From: Candidatus Brocadiaceae bacterium
Lineage (GTDB): Bacteria > Planctomycetota > Brocadiia > SM23-32
DNA: 64,000 nt
Assembly (NCBI GenBank): GCA_012728835.1
Contig: JAAYEJ010000061.1
Location: forward strand, 1-64,000
Direction: 5' to 3'
Shown: positions 8,134 to 16,212 of the stretch, in pieces
How positions within the stretch are numbered: the first letter of the stretch is position 1
Layout: each line of letters opens with the position of its first letter
Notes under the pieces: generated by a model
Seen by the model: the letters and a program-made list of their open reading frames with translations, nothing else
The model's database searches: none
What the model was told of the DNA's origin: nothing
Program-made: the position numbers and the translations under genes

Positions 8134-9225
8134 TCACCTTTCGATTCCCAGGTCGTGTTTGAGGCCCCGCTGGCACGTGATCTGCAGGTGGTCAATCCCC
8201 GCGTGTACATTCACTTCGATCACCACAGGCCCGGAGACCGTCAGCGCGACGTCCCAACCGAGCAGCCGGCTCTTCGGGAACAGGCTCGCGGCCGATTCCA
8301 ACAGGCCGCGCACAGCGTCCTTCAGGGGCAACTCCTGCGTGAAGGGCAGACCTGTGTCCGGATGCTCCGCGTAGTCGGCTACCGGGTGTTCCGAGTGCGC
8401 GGGCCCACGGAGCCTCCAGGAGTCCAGGTCGACCTCACAGCTCAGTCCTCCTTGTGCGCTGTTGTCCACCATCGTCCCTCCACGGCCCATGCGGAGGATG
8501 GCGACCAGCGGGCAAACGGCCGGGCCTTCCGTGCGCGTGAGGATGCGCAGCGTGTTGACCGAGCGCGGGTGCAGCCTGTTGAGTTCTTCGACTTGCTGCA
8601 GTCCCTCCTGGACGACGAAGTCGCCTTCAGAGCACAGGCGGCCCAGGTAAGGGGAATCGAGCACGTCCCCGTTGCCATTCTCCAGGACACCCGCTGCGGT
8701 GCGTGTGAAGACGCGGATCCCCTCGCCGCCCATGCCGCCGGCCGGTTTGACAAAGACCCGGGTGCAGGGCTGAAGCGCCCCTTCGGCGCGGGCCGGGTCC
8801 AACGGCGAGCAGGTCGCATCGAACAGGCCCCCCCCCTCCGTCCACATCAGGACGTTCGGCGTCGGCACCCTCTTCATGGCCAGCATCTTGTGCAGCATGA
8901 TCTTGTTCTGGAGCAGCGCAGTGTAGGCCGGGTCGTGCAGCTTGGGGAGGAACACATGGTAGAAGTAGAACTCCGGAATGTACTCCCTCAAGTCAGCACG
9001 GGTCTGCCCGCGCCCTTCATACAGGCGGTACCGGAAGTAGTGAAACGGGAACATGCGCCAGTGGGCCCACAGGGCCAGCACGTCCGCGAAGACCGTGCGC
9101 CAGGGCTTCCGTTGCCGTGAACGCACGCACCCCCAGATCGCCGGTGACTGCACGACCAGGTAGTACCAGAACCGTGCGGTCAGTAGAACAGGCCGCAGAA
9201 CCCGACTGTCCTTGATCGTCGTCAT
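8134..9225 (-). CDS. Sugar-transfer-associated ATP-grasp protein
   Basis: A 363-residue ATP-grasp enzyme resembling the family found in polysaccharide clusters (ATPgrasp_ST). ATP-binding features include VFVKPAGGMGGEGIRVF near residue 155 and the acidic metal-binding segment LLGWDVALTVSGPVVIEVNV near the C-terminus. ATP-grasp enzymes form amide-type bonds through an acyl-phosphate, so this protein could attach an amino acid or peptide-like group to a sugar. Substrate is not known. The ATG at 9225 is chosen; a GTG at 9294 would add 23 unconserved-looking residues. GC falls from this gene leftward-to-rightward into the cassette. Confidence 0.8.
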   Translation of the reverse strand: MTTIKDSRVLRPVLLTARFWYYLVVQSPAIWGCVRSRQRKPWRTVFADVLALWAHWRMFPFHYFRYRLYEGRGQTRADLREYIPEFYFYHVFLPKLHDPAYTALLQNKIMLHKMLAMKRVPTPNVLMWTEGGGLFDATCSPLDPARAEGALQPCTRVFVKPAGGMGGEGIRVFTRTAAGVLENGNGDVLDSPYLGRLCSEGDFVVQEGLQQVEELNRLHPRSVNTLRILTRTEGPAVCPLVAILRMGRGGTMVDNSAQGGLSCEVDLDSWRLRGPAHSEHPVADYAEHPDTGLPFTQELPLKDAVRGLLESAASLFPKSRLLGWDVALTVSGPVVIEVNVHAGIDHLQITCQRGLKHDLGIER

Positions 9226-9300
9226 GCCCTGTGAAGTGTCAGAGATGGTGTGGCATACTGCCTTGGGCACACCGTGCAACTCCGCGCGCTGCACGCAACA

Positions 9301-10170
9301 TCACATCATGGCATCCTGAGACGACACCGCGCCGGTGAGTCGGTACTCCCTCTTCTTGAGGGAGATCATGAGGGAGAAGAATAGCTTAAGGAGTGCGTAG
9401 TCCAGACCTGCTCTTCCGTCCAGAAATCCCAGGCGGAAAAAGAAACGATACAGAAACAGCAGCAAGGGGCCGCATGGCACCCATGGCCACACCCGCTCGA
9501 AAAGGAACCGGCGCCAGGCGACCTTTCGCCCGGACGGCGCGCCCGTTACCTTCTCCTTCCGGCGGAAGAACTCGATGGCCTCCATGGTGGAGTAGCGGTT
9601 GTGCCGCCAGACCCAGGCGCTGATGCCCTTGCGGTCGTCGTGGATCAGGGGCTGTTTGAGGGAGCGCACCTCGCCGTCGACGATCAGTTGCTCGTTGACA
9701 GACCGGTCCTCGAACCGCCCGCGCCCGGTCCGCCAGATACGTATGCTATGGACCTTCCGGCATGTGTGCTTCAGCCACTTGCCCATGAAGATGAACTTCC
9801 ACCAGAGCGTGAACGCGGCGACCTCCCCGCGGGCGGTCTGGATCGCCGCCGCGATCTCATCCCGCGTCTTCTCGGGCACGGATTCGTCAGCCGCCAGGAT
9901 CATCACCCACTCCGTCTCGATGGGCAGGTTGTCGAGCGCCCAGTTCCACTGCTTGCTGTAGTTCTCGAAGGGGTGCTCGAAGACCTGCACACCCTCGTAG
10001 GATCGAGCGATGCGGACCGTGTCATCGCTGCTGAGCGAATCAACGACAAACACCTGCGCGGCCCAGCCAAGGACGGACTCGATAGCACGATGTACGTTCA
10101 TCGCCTCGTTGAGCGTGGGGATGAACACGGCGAGATCTGGCCTCGCGATTGCACCTGATTGTGTTGACAT
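9301..10170 (-). CDS. Glycosyltransferase family 2 (WaaE/KdtX-like)
   Basis: A 289-residue GT-A fold transferase. The N-terminus has VFIPTLNEAMNVHRAIESVL followed by VVDSLSSDDT, the nucleotide-sugar-binding part of GT2 enzymes; ILAADESVPEKTRDEI carries the acidic acceptor-side residues. The ending contains a hydrophobic segment (WVPCGPLLLFLYRFFFRLGF), as in membrane-associated LPS-core WaaE/KdtX-like enzymes. It probably adds a hexose to a lipid-linked glycan at the inner membrane. The ATG at 10170 has GGGAGAA just upstream and was preferred over the codon at 10191. Confidence 0.88.
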   Translation of the reverse strand: MSTQSGAIARPDLAVFIPTLNEAMNVHRAIESVLGWAAQVFVVDSLSSDDTVRIARSYEGVQVFEHPFENYSKQWNWALDNLPIETEWVMILAADESVPEKTRDEIAAAIQTARGEVAAFTLWWKFIFMGKWLKHTCRKVHSIRIWRTGRGRFEDRSVNEQLIVDGEVRSLKQPLIHDDRKGISAWVWRHNRYSTMEAIEFFRRKEKVTGAPSGRKVAWRRFLFERVWPWVPCGPLLLFLYRFFFRLGFLDGRAGLDYALLKLFFSLMISLKKREYRLTGAVSSQDAMM

Positions 10171-10243
10171 ACCGGTTCTCCCTTCGGCCACAGCGAACAG
10201 AGCGACGTTCTGACACGGCAGCGGTTACGTGCCGATTTGCCGC

Positions 10244-10828
10244 TCACTGCGGCTCGTGAAGCTCGAATCTCAGCGACAGCACGCGTCCACAGGAGGAGCA
10301 CGTGAGGCGAAGAAGGTCACCGGCGCCGTGGATCTTGCGGAGCTCCCGTCCACACTTGCACGCGAAGCTTTTGAGCCGGGCGGGATTCCCCAGCATCACC
10401 GAGTAGGGAAGCGTGTCTTCGGTCACGACAGCTCCGGCGGCTATGAGCGAGTACTCTCCGATGGTTACGCCGCAGACAATGGTTGCGTTTGCCCCGATGG
10501 AGCAGCCCTTCCTCAAACGTGTCGGGATCACCTTCCAGTCTACCGGGAACGCACGCGGGTAGAGGTCATTCGTGAACGTGCAGTTGGGGCCGAGCAGAAC
10601 ATCATCCTCTACCTGGACGCCCGCGTACACGGAGATGCCATTCTGTATCTTGACACCGTTGCCTATCTTCACGCCTGCATCGATGTACACGCCCTTGCCG
10701 AGGTTACAGTTCTCGCCGATTTCCGCGCCGCTCCGAATCTGTGCGTAATGCCAGACCTTCGTGCCCTTCCCGATTGCCGCATCTGCAGCGACTTCAGCAG
10801 TCGGGTGAATCTGTACTAGGGGGTGCAT
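10244..10828 (-). CDS. Hexapeptide-repeat N-acetyltransferase (WlbB/WbpD-like) with zinc-ribbon tail
   Basis: A 194-residue left-handed beta-helix acyltransferase. Repeated hexapeptides run from residue 8 to about 140 (IGENCNLGKGVYIDAGVKIG, IGANATIVCGVTIGEYSLIA). The order and the PNCTFTNDLYPRAF loop resemble WlbB/WbpD, which acetylate the 3-amino group of UDP-2-acetamido-3-amino-2,3-dideoxy-glucuronate. The C-terminus adds CKCGRE and CSSCGR, a likely zinc ribbon seen in some members. The dehydrogenase and aminotransferase that would make that substrate are not visible in the window, so the exact substrate is an inference. Confidence 0.87.
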   Translation of the reverse strand: MHPLVQIHPTAEVAADAAIGKGTKVWHYAQIRSGAEIGENCNLGKGVYIDAGVKIGNGVKIQNGISVYAGVQVEDDVLLGPNCTFTNDLYPRAFPVDWKVIPTRLRKGCSIGANATIVCGVTIGEYSLIAAGAVVTEDTLPYSVMLGNPARLKSFACKCGRELRKIHGAGDLLRLTCSSCGRVLSLRFELHEPQ

Positions 10829-10852
10829 GGGACTACTCCCACAAAAAGGGTG

Positions 10853-11623
10853 TCACTTGGTCGCCTTCACGCCGATGACGCGCTTCACCGTCTCGAACGA
10901 CCGATGCCTCTGAAAGTGTGCTTCCGCCGCTCCTGCGAAATCGCGCTCCAGTTGCTCCTCGTAGAGGTTGTGCGAGCGCCAGTATCGAAGAAGCGAATCG
11001 ACTGAGTCAAATCGGAGCGGATTGACGAAAGTGGATATCTCAACGTGACGAAAGTATGCCCCAGCCATCTGAGGCGCCTTGTCTTCCATGAGGACGTGCA
11101 CCGGGTCGTCCTCAAGCTCCGTACCCCGGAGGGAGCAGATGAAACGCAGGAGCTCGGCGTTGTTTCCCCGGCCCGGGCCGCAGAAGAAAAAGAGCCCACT
11201 CGGTCGAAGAACGTCCTGCACTGTCTGGATGACCGCGTAGGGGTCTCTGGCATAGTACAGGGAGTAGCTCGCCAGCGCGCGGTCGAAGAGCTCCTTGCAT
11301 GGAACGCACCGAAGGTCGTCCAGACTGAGGGCCCAGAGCCTGATCTGCCCATCGACTCTGAGTTCCTGAGCCCGGCGTTGCAGCGCTCGGAGTGCCGTCT
11401 CCGCGATGTCCACTGCAACAACCGTCCCCTCGGTACCGACCATCCGGGCCAGCGGTAATGTCTGCTTCCCTGTGCCGCAACCGAGTTCCAGTATGGACAG
11501 ACCCGCATGGATTTCCATCTGCTGGAGAATCCACTCGTTGATGTCATAGAGGCCGTAGCGCACATGCGCGTCTATCCTCTGGGCCAGAGCTTCCGAGTCT
11601 ATGTCGAACTTGCCCGGCTTCAT
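10853..11623 (-). CDS. Class I SAM-dependent methyltransferase
   Basis: A 256-residue Rossmann methyltransferase. Motif I is ILELGCGTGKQTLPLARMVG near residue 50, followed by VVAVDIAETALRALQRR (motif II acidic residue) and DRALASYSLYYARDPYAVIQ. The ATG at 11623 overlaps the stop of the upstream glycosyltransferase by four bases (ATGA), deciding the start. In this context it most likely methylates a sugar or a chain end, but a small-molecule or protein target cannot be excluded. The local GC is clearly lower than at the flanks. Confidence 0.82.
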   Translation of the reverse strand: MKPGKFDIDSEALAQRIDAHVRYGLYDINEWILQQMEIHAGLSILELGCGTGKQTLPLARMVGTEGTVVAVDIAETALRALQRRAQELRVDGQIRLWALSLDDLRCVPCKELFDRALASYSLYYARDPYAVIQTVQDVLRPSGLFFFCGPGRGNNAELLRFICSLRGTELEDDPVHVLMEDKAPQMAGAYFRHVEISTFVNPLRFDSVDSLLRYWRSHNLYEEQLERDFAGAAEAHFQRHRSFETVKRVIGVKATK

Positions 11624-12873
11624 GCACAGTGATCTCCGTCTCGAACCTGCCCGCCGCATGCAACACCAGGCCAGGCCGAGGCACAAGGTGTGTCCAGCAG
11701 CCGAAGTATCTCGTGGACGTGGCGTTCCCAACTGAAGTCCGTGCTGCGGCGGCGGCCCCGCTCAGCCAGTTCGGCGCGCAGGGCCGAGTCGGCGAGGACT
11801 GACTCCATCCGGTCGGCCAGGGCCTCGGGCTCGAAGGTGTCGAAGTAGACGGCCGCGTCGCCGCACACTTCGCGATGCACGGCCGTGTCGGAGGCGATGA
11901 CGGGCAGCCCCGACGCCATCGCCTCCACCAGCGGCATGCCGAAGCTCTCCAGGTAGGAGGGGAAGACAAAGACGTCCGCCGCCGCGTACAAGTTCCAGAG
12001 TTCCGGCCACGGGACACCTCCCAGGAACACGATGTCGTCCTGGAAGCGGCATTCGGCCAAGGCGTCGCGGGCTCGATGCCCGCCCGGTGTGTCCAGCTTC
12101 TCCTTGGGGAACGTCAGGAGGAGGCGCCCGTCGTTGCCGCCCGACCGGAGAACGTCGAACGCGCGCAACAGGGTGTCCACGTTCTTGTGCTCGCAAAAGG
12201 CCGAGACGAACAGGAGGCGCGGCACGCCGGGGGGGCAGGCATCCAGCATCGCCCGCTGACGTTCGTTCAACGGGCGGCCGTTCAGGAACGCGACGCGGTC
12301 GAATCCATGGTAGACGGCCTGCCAGAGTTGTCCATCGCGCGGGGGACACTGCGCCCGCGCCGTGTCGAGCATCGCTTGCGTAGGCGCAATCACCACGTCC
12401 GCCTGCCGGATGGATCGGCGCGCCATGCGACGGCGGACGGCCGCCCGCAGCCGAGCCGTCCTTGTGGAGTACTCGGCGAATCGCCGCCGATACGTCTCGT
12501 CGAAGTGGATCGCGTTCCGGAGGTTGAGCACCTGCCGTCCGGGGAACCTGGGGACGGCAAAGACCTGCGAATACAGGCTGCCGGCGCCTTCCCTGCGAGC
12601 CAGCCGCTTCAGCCCGTGACGGTCGAAGTAGAGGCGGTGCAAAGCGGATCGCTTGGTCCAGGCGAGGACACAGTATTCGACCTGCGGCGTCGCCGGCCAG
12701 GCCTCGAACCGGTTCCAGGCGTCCGAGCAGAGCAGTACGAGGAACCGCCCGGGGCAATCGACGCGGGCAAGCTCTGTGCAGACGTTGCGTGCATACGTGA
12801 GCGCGCCCCCCTGGTCTGCGGCAACGAAGTTGAGTAGAGCGGTCATCCCATGGGGGCCATCCGAGCAGATCAC
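11620..12873 (-). CDS. Glycosyltransferase family 4
   Basis: A 417-residue GT-B transferase with the mannosyl/glucosyl GT4 signature. SAFCEHKNVDTLLRAFDVLR near residue 230 marks the donor half, and FPSYLESFGMPLVEAMASGL holds the E-x7-E motif that coordinates the nucleotide sugar. The start is set at a GTG (12873): it overlaps the stop of the previous gene as GTGA and is preceded by GAGGAGG at good distance. An ATG at 12846 would shorten the protein by nine residues. Sugar specificity is unknown. Confidence 0.87.
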   Translation of the reverse strand: MICSDGPHGMTALLNFVAADQGGALTYARNVCTELARVDCPGRFLVLLCSDAWNRFEAWPATPQVEYCVLAWTKRSALHRLYFDRHGLKRLARREGAGSLYSQVFAVPRFPGRQVLNLRNAIHFDETYRRRFAEYSTRTARLRAAVRRRMARRSIRQADVVIAPTQAMLDTARAQCPPRDGQLWQAVYHGFDRVAFLNGRPLNERQRAMLDACPPGVPRLLFVSAFCEHKNVDTLLRAFDVLRSGGNDGRLLLTFPKEKLDTPGGHRARDALAECRFQDDIVFLGGVPWPELWNLYAAADVFVFPSYLESFGMPLVEAMASGLPVIASDTAVHREVCGDAAVYFDTFEPEALADRMESVLADSALRAELAERGRRRSTDFSWERHVHEILRLLDTPCASAWPGVACGGQVRDGDHCA

Positions 12874-13853
12874 GGAAGAACCTCCTCGTACAGAGCCAGA
12901 TAGTCGGCTGCAATGCGTTCCGGCCGGAAGCGCCTCACGTTCTCCAAGCCTGCGGCAACCAGATCCTCTCGGTACGCGGAGTCGGCACACACTCGAAGCA
13001 CACCCTCACGGATGGAAGCCACGCTGAACGGGTCGACGAGGCAAGCACCTTCCCCAGCGACTTCGGGCATCGAGCAGATGTTGCTCGTCACAAGCGGCCG
13101 TCCGGTAGCCTGAGCCTCGAGGATCGGCATGCCGAACCCTTCATATGTAGAGGCGAAGACGACCATGTCGCACTGCCTGTACGTCGCAAGCAACTCTTGA
13201 TCCGTCAGGCCATACGATTCACTCCAGTCGATGCGGCATTCCGCGAGGATGGCCCGCTGCCTTTCATCGACGCGGCCGACAACCTCCAAGCGGCAGGTGA
13301 TCCCCTCGAGTGCCCTGGCGACACGCTCCAGATTCTTGTTCTCCTTCGTGCCAACGTGCAACAGCACAGGCTTCCTGGTGTCGAACTTGGCTGAGCAGGG
13401 TTCAAAGCCGCTCGGAAGAGGGTCGTGGACGACCCGGATCTTGTCCGGGTTGGCATCAACGTTCTTGAGTAGCTCATCTTTCGAGAAGCTGGAGATGGTC
13501 GTGACGAGCGCGCAGCGGCGTATGGGCAGGCTGTACCAGAAGAGCTTGAGCACGTCCCTGCGCAACCCCTTCAGGCGATTCAACGAGACGCAGTCATGGA
13601 TCGTCAGAATCGTCCGTCCCGCGGGCAGGGCGAGAGCCACGTAATGCACATCGCCGGTCACGTGGTGCAGTTCGCCCCGGATGCGCGCCGCATGGGCCAT
13701 GTTGTGTAACCGCGGCAGAACGCCCCGGCTCGGCCGTGGGCACTCTACGCCCTGGCAGACCACGCGCTTGGGCATGGCGCTCCGCACGGCGGCGAATACA
13801 CGCTCAATGCTGCGACCTGCACCGCGTTTGCGCTGGTGGTATGCGACGCGCAT
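12870..13853 (-). CDS. Glycosyltransferase family 4
   Basis: A 327-residue GT4 protein. Hallmarks are TILTIHDCVSLNRLKGLRRD in the acceptor half, LHVGTKENKNLERVARALEG near residue 190, and FASTYEGFGMPILEAQATGR with the E-x7-E nucleotide-sugar motif. It is somewhat shorter than the typical 370-400 residues, mainly in the N-terminal domain. It is translationally coupled to the downstream transferase by a GTGA overlap. The probable role is adding one sugar of the repeat unit at the cytoplasmic membrane face. Confidence 0.87.
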   Translation of the reverse strand: MRVAYHQRKRGAGRSIERVFAAVRSAMPKRVVCQGVECPRPSRGVLPRLHNMAHAARIRGELHHVTGDVHYVALALPAGRTILTIHDCVSLNRLKGLRRDVLKLFWYSLPIRRCALVTTISSFSKDELLKNVDANPDKIRVVHDPLPSGFEPCSAKFDTRKPVLLHVGTKENKNLERVARALEGITCRLEVVGRVDERQRAILAECRIDWSESYGLTDQELLATYRQCDMVVFASTYEGFGMPILEAQATGRPLVTSNICSMPEVAGEGACLVDPFSVASIREGVLRVCADSAYREDLVAAGLENVRRFRPERIAADYLALYEEVLP

Positions 13854-13883
13854 TGGCTCTCGTCCAAGCCTCCTCGAGGGCTC

Positions 13884-15089
13884 CTACGTCCTGCAGATGC
13901 GCGCTGTTAACACGGCTTGTTCGATTGCCTGCGCCGCTACAGGCACGTCCTGCGTTTCGGCGATCTCAAGGCTACGCTGGGCCATGCGCGCGTACTCAAC
14001 CGGATCGTCCATGAGGCGGGTGATTGCTGCGGCCAGCGCCTTTACGTCACCACAAGGGTACACGATCGCATTCTCGCCGTGACGGGCCGTGTCCGTTGGC
14101 CCCACGCACCCGGCACGGTCGGACACGATGACCGGGAGGCCGCAGGCTGCGGCCTCGGTGACCGCTAGTGGGTGGTTGTCACGGTCAGAGGACAGCACGA
14201 GAGCATCGCACGACGCATACATGGTCGGGATCTCCGACTGATTGATGAAGCCGGTCCAGGATATCTGCGCCGCTATTCCCCCTTGCTCTGCGTAGCGCTT
14301 CATGTCCTCCAGCAATGGGCCGCTCCCGACCATGAGAGCTTGGACGACTCGGCCTTGGCCCTTGAGCCTGCAGACTGCTTCCAACACATCCCGGGGCCGC
14401 TTGATGGACGTCATCTTACCCGCGAATCCCACAACGAACCCACTGCCCGCCGGCAACCCGAAGCGTTGCCGGCGGATCCCCTGCCGGCGTTCTTGCCAGT
14501 CGCCTTCCAGAACCTGCCTGAATCGACCGATATCGACGGTCAGTGGGCATCGGATGATGCGTTCCGGCGAAGCACCATACTGCAGAAGATAATCAATGTT
14601 GCGATCACCGACGGCAAGGAAGACCGACACTCTGCCGAAATACACCTTGAGCGCGATCCTCTTCAGCATGCGTCTTGCGAACGAGCGATTCTGGATGACA
14701 TTCGTGTCGCTGAAGTACAGAATGCCTTTGCGCTGCATTCTGGCCCAGTTCCATGCGCGCCACTGCATGCGTGAGGCATAGCCGTACAGCAAAACGACGT
14801 CGGGGTCGTATCGGTTGAGTTCCTCAGTCAGGCGGGGGGAGTTCAGTCGGCGGGAGTGTGCACCGCCCACGGGGGCGCCGGGAGTCAGGATGACGGAGTC
14901 ATAGCCACTCAGCAGGTCGATGTCCCATTGGACATCGCGACCGAATCCTCTGTCGTGGAAGCTCCGAGCACCTGCGTCGGAACCATAGAATACGCGAAGA
15001 CCGATATTGTTGCGCGATGCAAGCTCCAGGTACACGGGCGCGAAGTGCTGGATGGGGTGGCTGATCACAACTCCGAGTCTCGGCCGCAT
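13884..15089 (-). CDS. Glycosyltransferase family 4
   Basis: A 401-residue GT-B transferase. The first half includes VVISHPIQHFAPVYLELASR, a start often seen in GT4 proteins of capsule clusters, and LYGYASRMQWRAWNWARMQR. The second half includes FVVGFAGKMTSIKRPRDVLE near residue 225 and SSDRDNHPLAVTEAAACGLP near 310, which carries the conserved acidic donor-site residue in a slightly altered context. It is 10 bp from the CgeB-like gene and 30 bp from the next transferase, so probably co-transcribed. Donor and acceptor are unknown. Confidence 0.87.
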   Translation of the reverse strand: MRPRLGVVISHPIQHFAPVYLELASRNNIGLRVFYGSDAGARSFHDRGFGRDVQWDIDLLSGYDSVILTPGAPVGGAHSRRLNSPRLTEELNRYDPDVVLLYGYASRMQWRAWNWARMQRKGILYFSDTNVIQNRSFARRMLKRIALKVYFGRVSVFLAVGDRNIDYLLQYGASPERIIRCPLTVDIGRFRQVLEGDWQERRQGIRRQRFGLPAGSGFVVGFAGKMTSIKRPRDVLEAVCRLKGQGRVVQALMVGSGPLLEDMKRYAEQGGIAAQISWTGFINQSEIPTMYASCDALVLSSDRDNHPLAVTEAAACGLPVIVSDRAGCVGPTDTARHGENAIVYPCGDVKALAAAITRLMDDPVEYARMAQRSLEIAETQDVPVAAQAIEQAVLTARICRT

Positions 15090-15098
15090 GTCGTACCA

Positions 15099-16172
15099 TC
15101 ACTCCTTCCCGAAATGGTCTCCTGGTTGCTCCCCATGCTGCTCCCGAAACCACTGCACGATGCGAGTGGCTCTGCCGTCAAGACTGTTCTCCGCAACACA
15201 CCGCCGATGGCCGGCGAGCCGAATGGCCTCCCTTTCCTCCTCGTTGTCAAGGTAATAGCGCGTCTTCTCAACCAGTTCCTCTGCCGATCCGAAACAGGCG
15301 ACCTCCTTTCCCTCGTCATAGAACTGCAGCAGTTCGTGCGTGCGCTCGTGCAGCATGAAGCCCCCGCTGGCGGGTATGTGGAAGGTCCGCGAGGTGGTCA
15401 GGTCGCCGGAACTGGCCCCTTCGCGCTGCTCCGACAGAATGGCAATGTTGATACGCGACGCTCCTATCGCCAGCGGGTACGTGTCGCCAAGGAGATGTCT
15501 TCCACCTACGACTCCACGGATCTGGGGGGCCGTTGCCTTCTCCCACTGCGAGCCCCATATTCTCAGCCTAATGTGGGGGGACACCGCAGCCAGCGAAGCC
15601 AGCATGGCTTCCTTCTTGGGCGACCAGGTGCCAATGAACGATGCATCGGCACCCAGGGCCTCCATGTCGTCAGGTCTCACGCACAGGGGTCGGTGGATGT
15701 CAGGGTCGAAACCATGGGGAAGAAACTCTGCTGACTCAAGACCCAGGATGCGCTGCATATCCGCGATCCCGAACGACTTGGTCGTGAAAATGTGGTGGTA
15801 CAGGGCAAGACCCTCTCGCACGTCTTTGCCGTGGCACAAGAAGCTGACATCCGGGTAGAAGTTGACAAGACAGAGGCCACGCGCGCGCAGATCCCGCAGA
15901 AGGGCAGGGGATACGCCGTTCCCCTTGAAGACCAGAACACAATCCGGCCGGAAGACCTCGACTTCATCGAGCACTGCCCGCTGGAACGCCATGTGACACA
16001 TAGGGCGGATCACTCGCCGCACGACGCGTGGTCCCAGCCCACGCCCCAGGTTCGGCACGAAACGGTCCGGGGCAACGTGTCTCACGGCATGACCGAGCCG
16101 GCGGAAGGCGCGTGCAAGCCCCAGCGCATCGCTCCCGTGCCAATCAGCTCCAAGAAGGAGTATCCGCAGCAT
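15099..16172 (-). CDS. CgeB-like glycosyltransferase
   Basis: A 357-residue GT-B protein of the CgeB/DUF3880 type. FIGTWSPKKEAMLASLAAV near residue 195 and TSRTFHIPASGGFMLHERT near 290 are typical of the group, in which the RTF-x-I/A-x-GGF segment replaces the usual E-x7-E motif. CgeB-like proteins decorate surface glycans or proteins; substrate here is unknown. The start at 16172 (MLRILLLGADWHG) is where family similarity begins, and GGAG stands eight bases upstream. Confidence 0.83.
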   Translation of the reverse strand: MLRILLLGADWHGSDALGLARAFRRLGHAVRHVAPDRFVPNLGRGLGPRVVRRVIRPMCHMAFQRAVLDEVEVFRPDCVLVFKGNGVSPALLRDLRARGLCLVNFYPDVSFLCHGKDVREGLALYHHIFTTKSFGIADMQRILGLESAEFLPHGFDPDIHRPLCVRPDDMEALGADASFIGTWSPKKEAMLASLAAVSPHIRLRIWGSQWEKATAPQIRGVVGGRHLLGDTYPLAIGASRINIAILSEQREGASSGDLTTSRTFHIPASGGFMLHERTHELLQFYDEGKEVACFGSAEELVEKTRYYLDNEEEREAIRLAGHRRCVAENSLDGRATRIVQWFREQHGEQPGDHFGKE

Positions 16173-16212
16173 GAGGGAAGCTCCGTCGTTTCCCGGGGTG
16201 CGCTTGGGAGAA

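Noticed and set aside
16171-16196. CTCCGT with flanking GGGAA/TTCCC, possible further copy of the left-edge palindrome
   Set aside because: The stem is short and imperfect, and the CTCC is simply the complement of the ribosome site of the CgeB-like gene.
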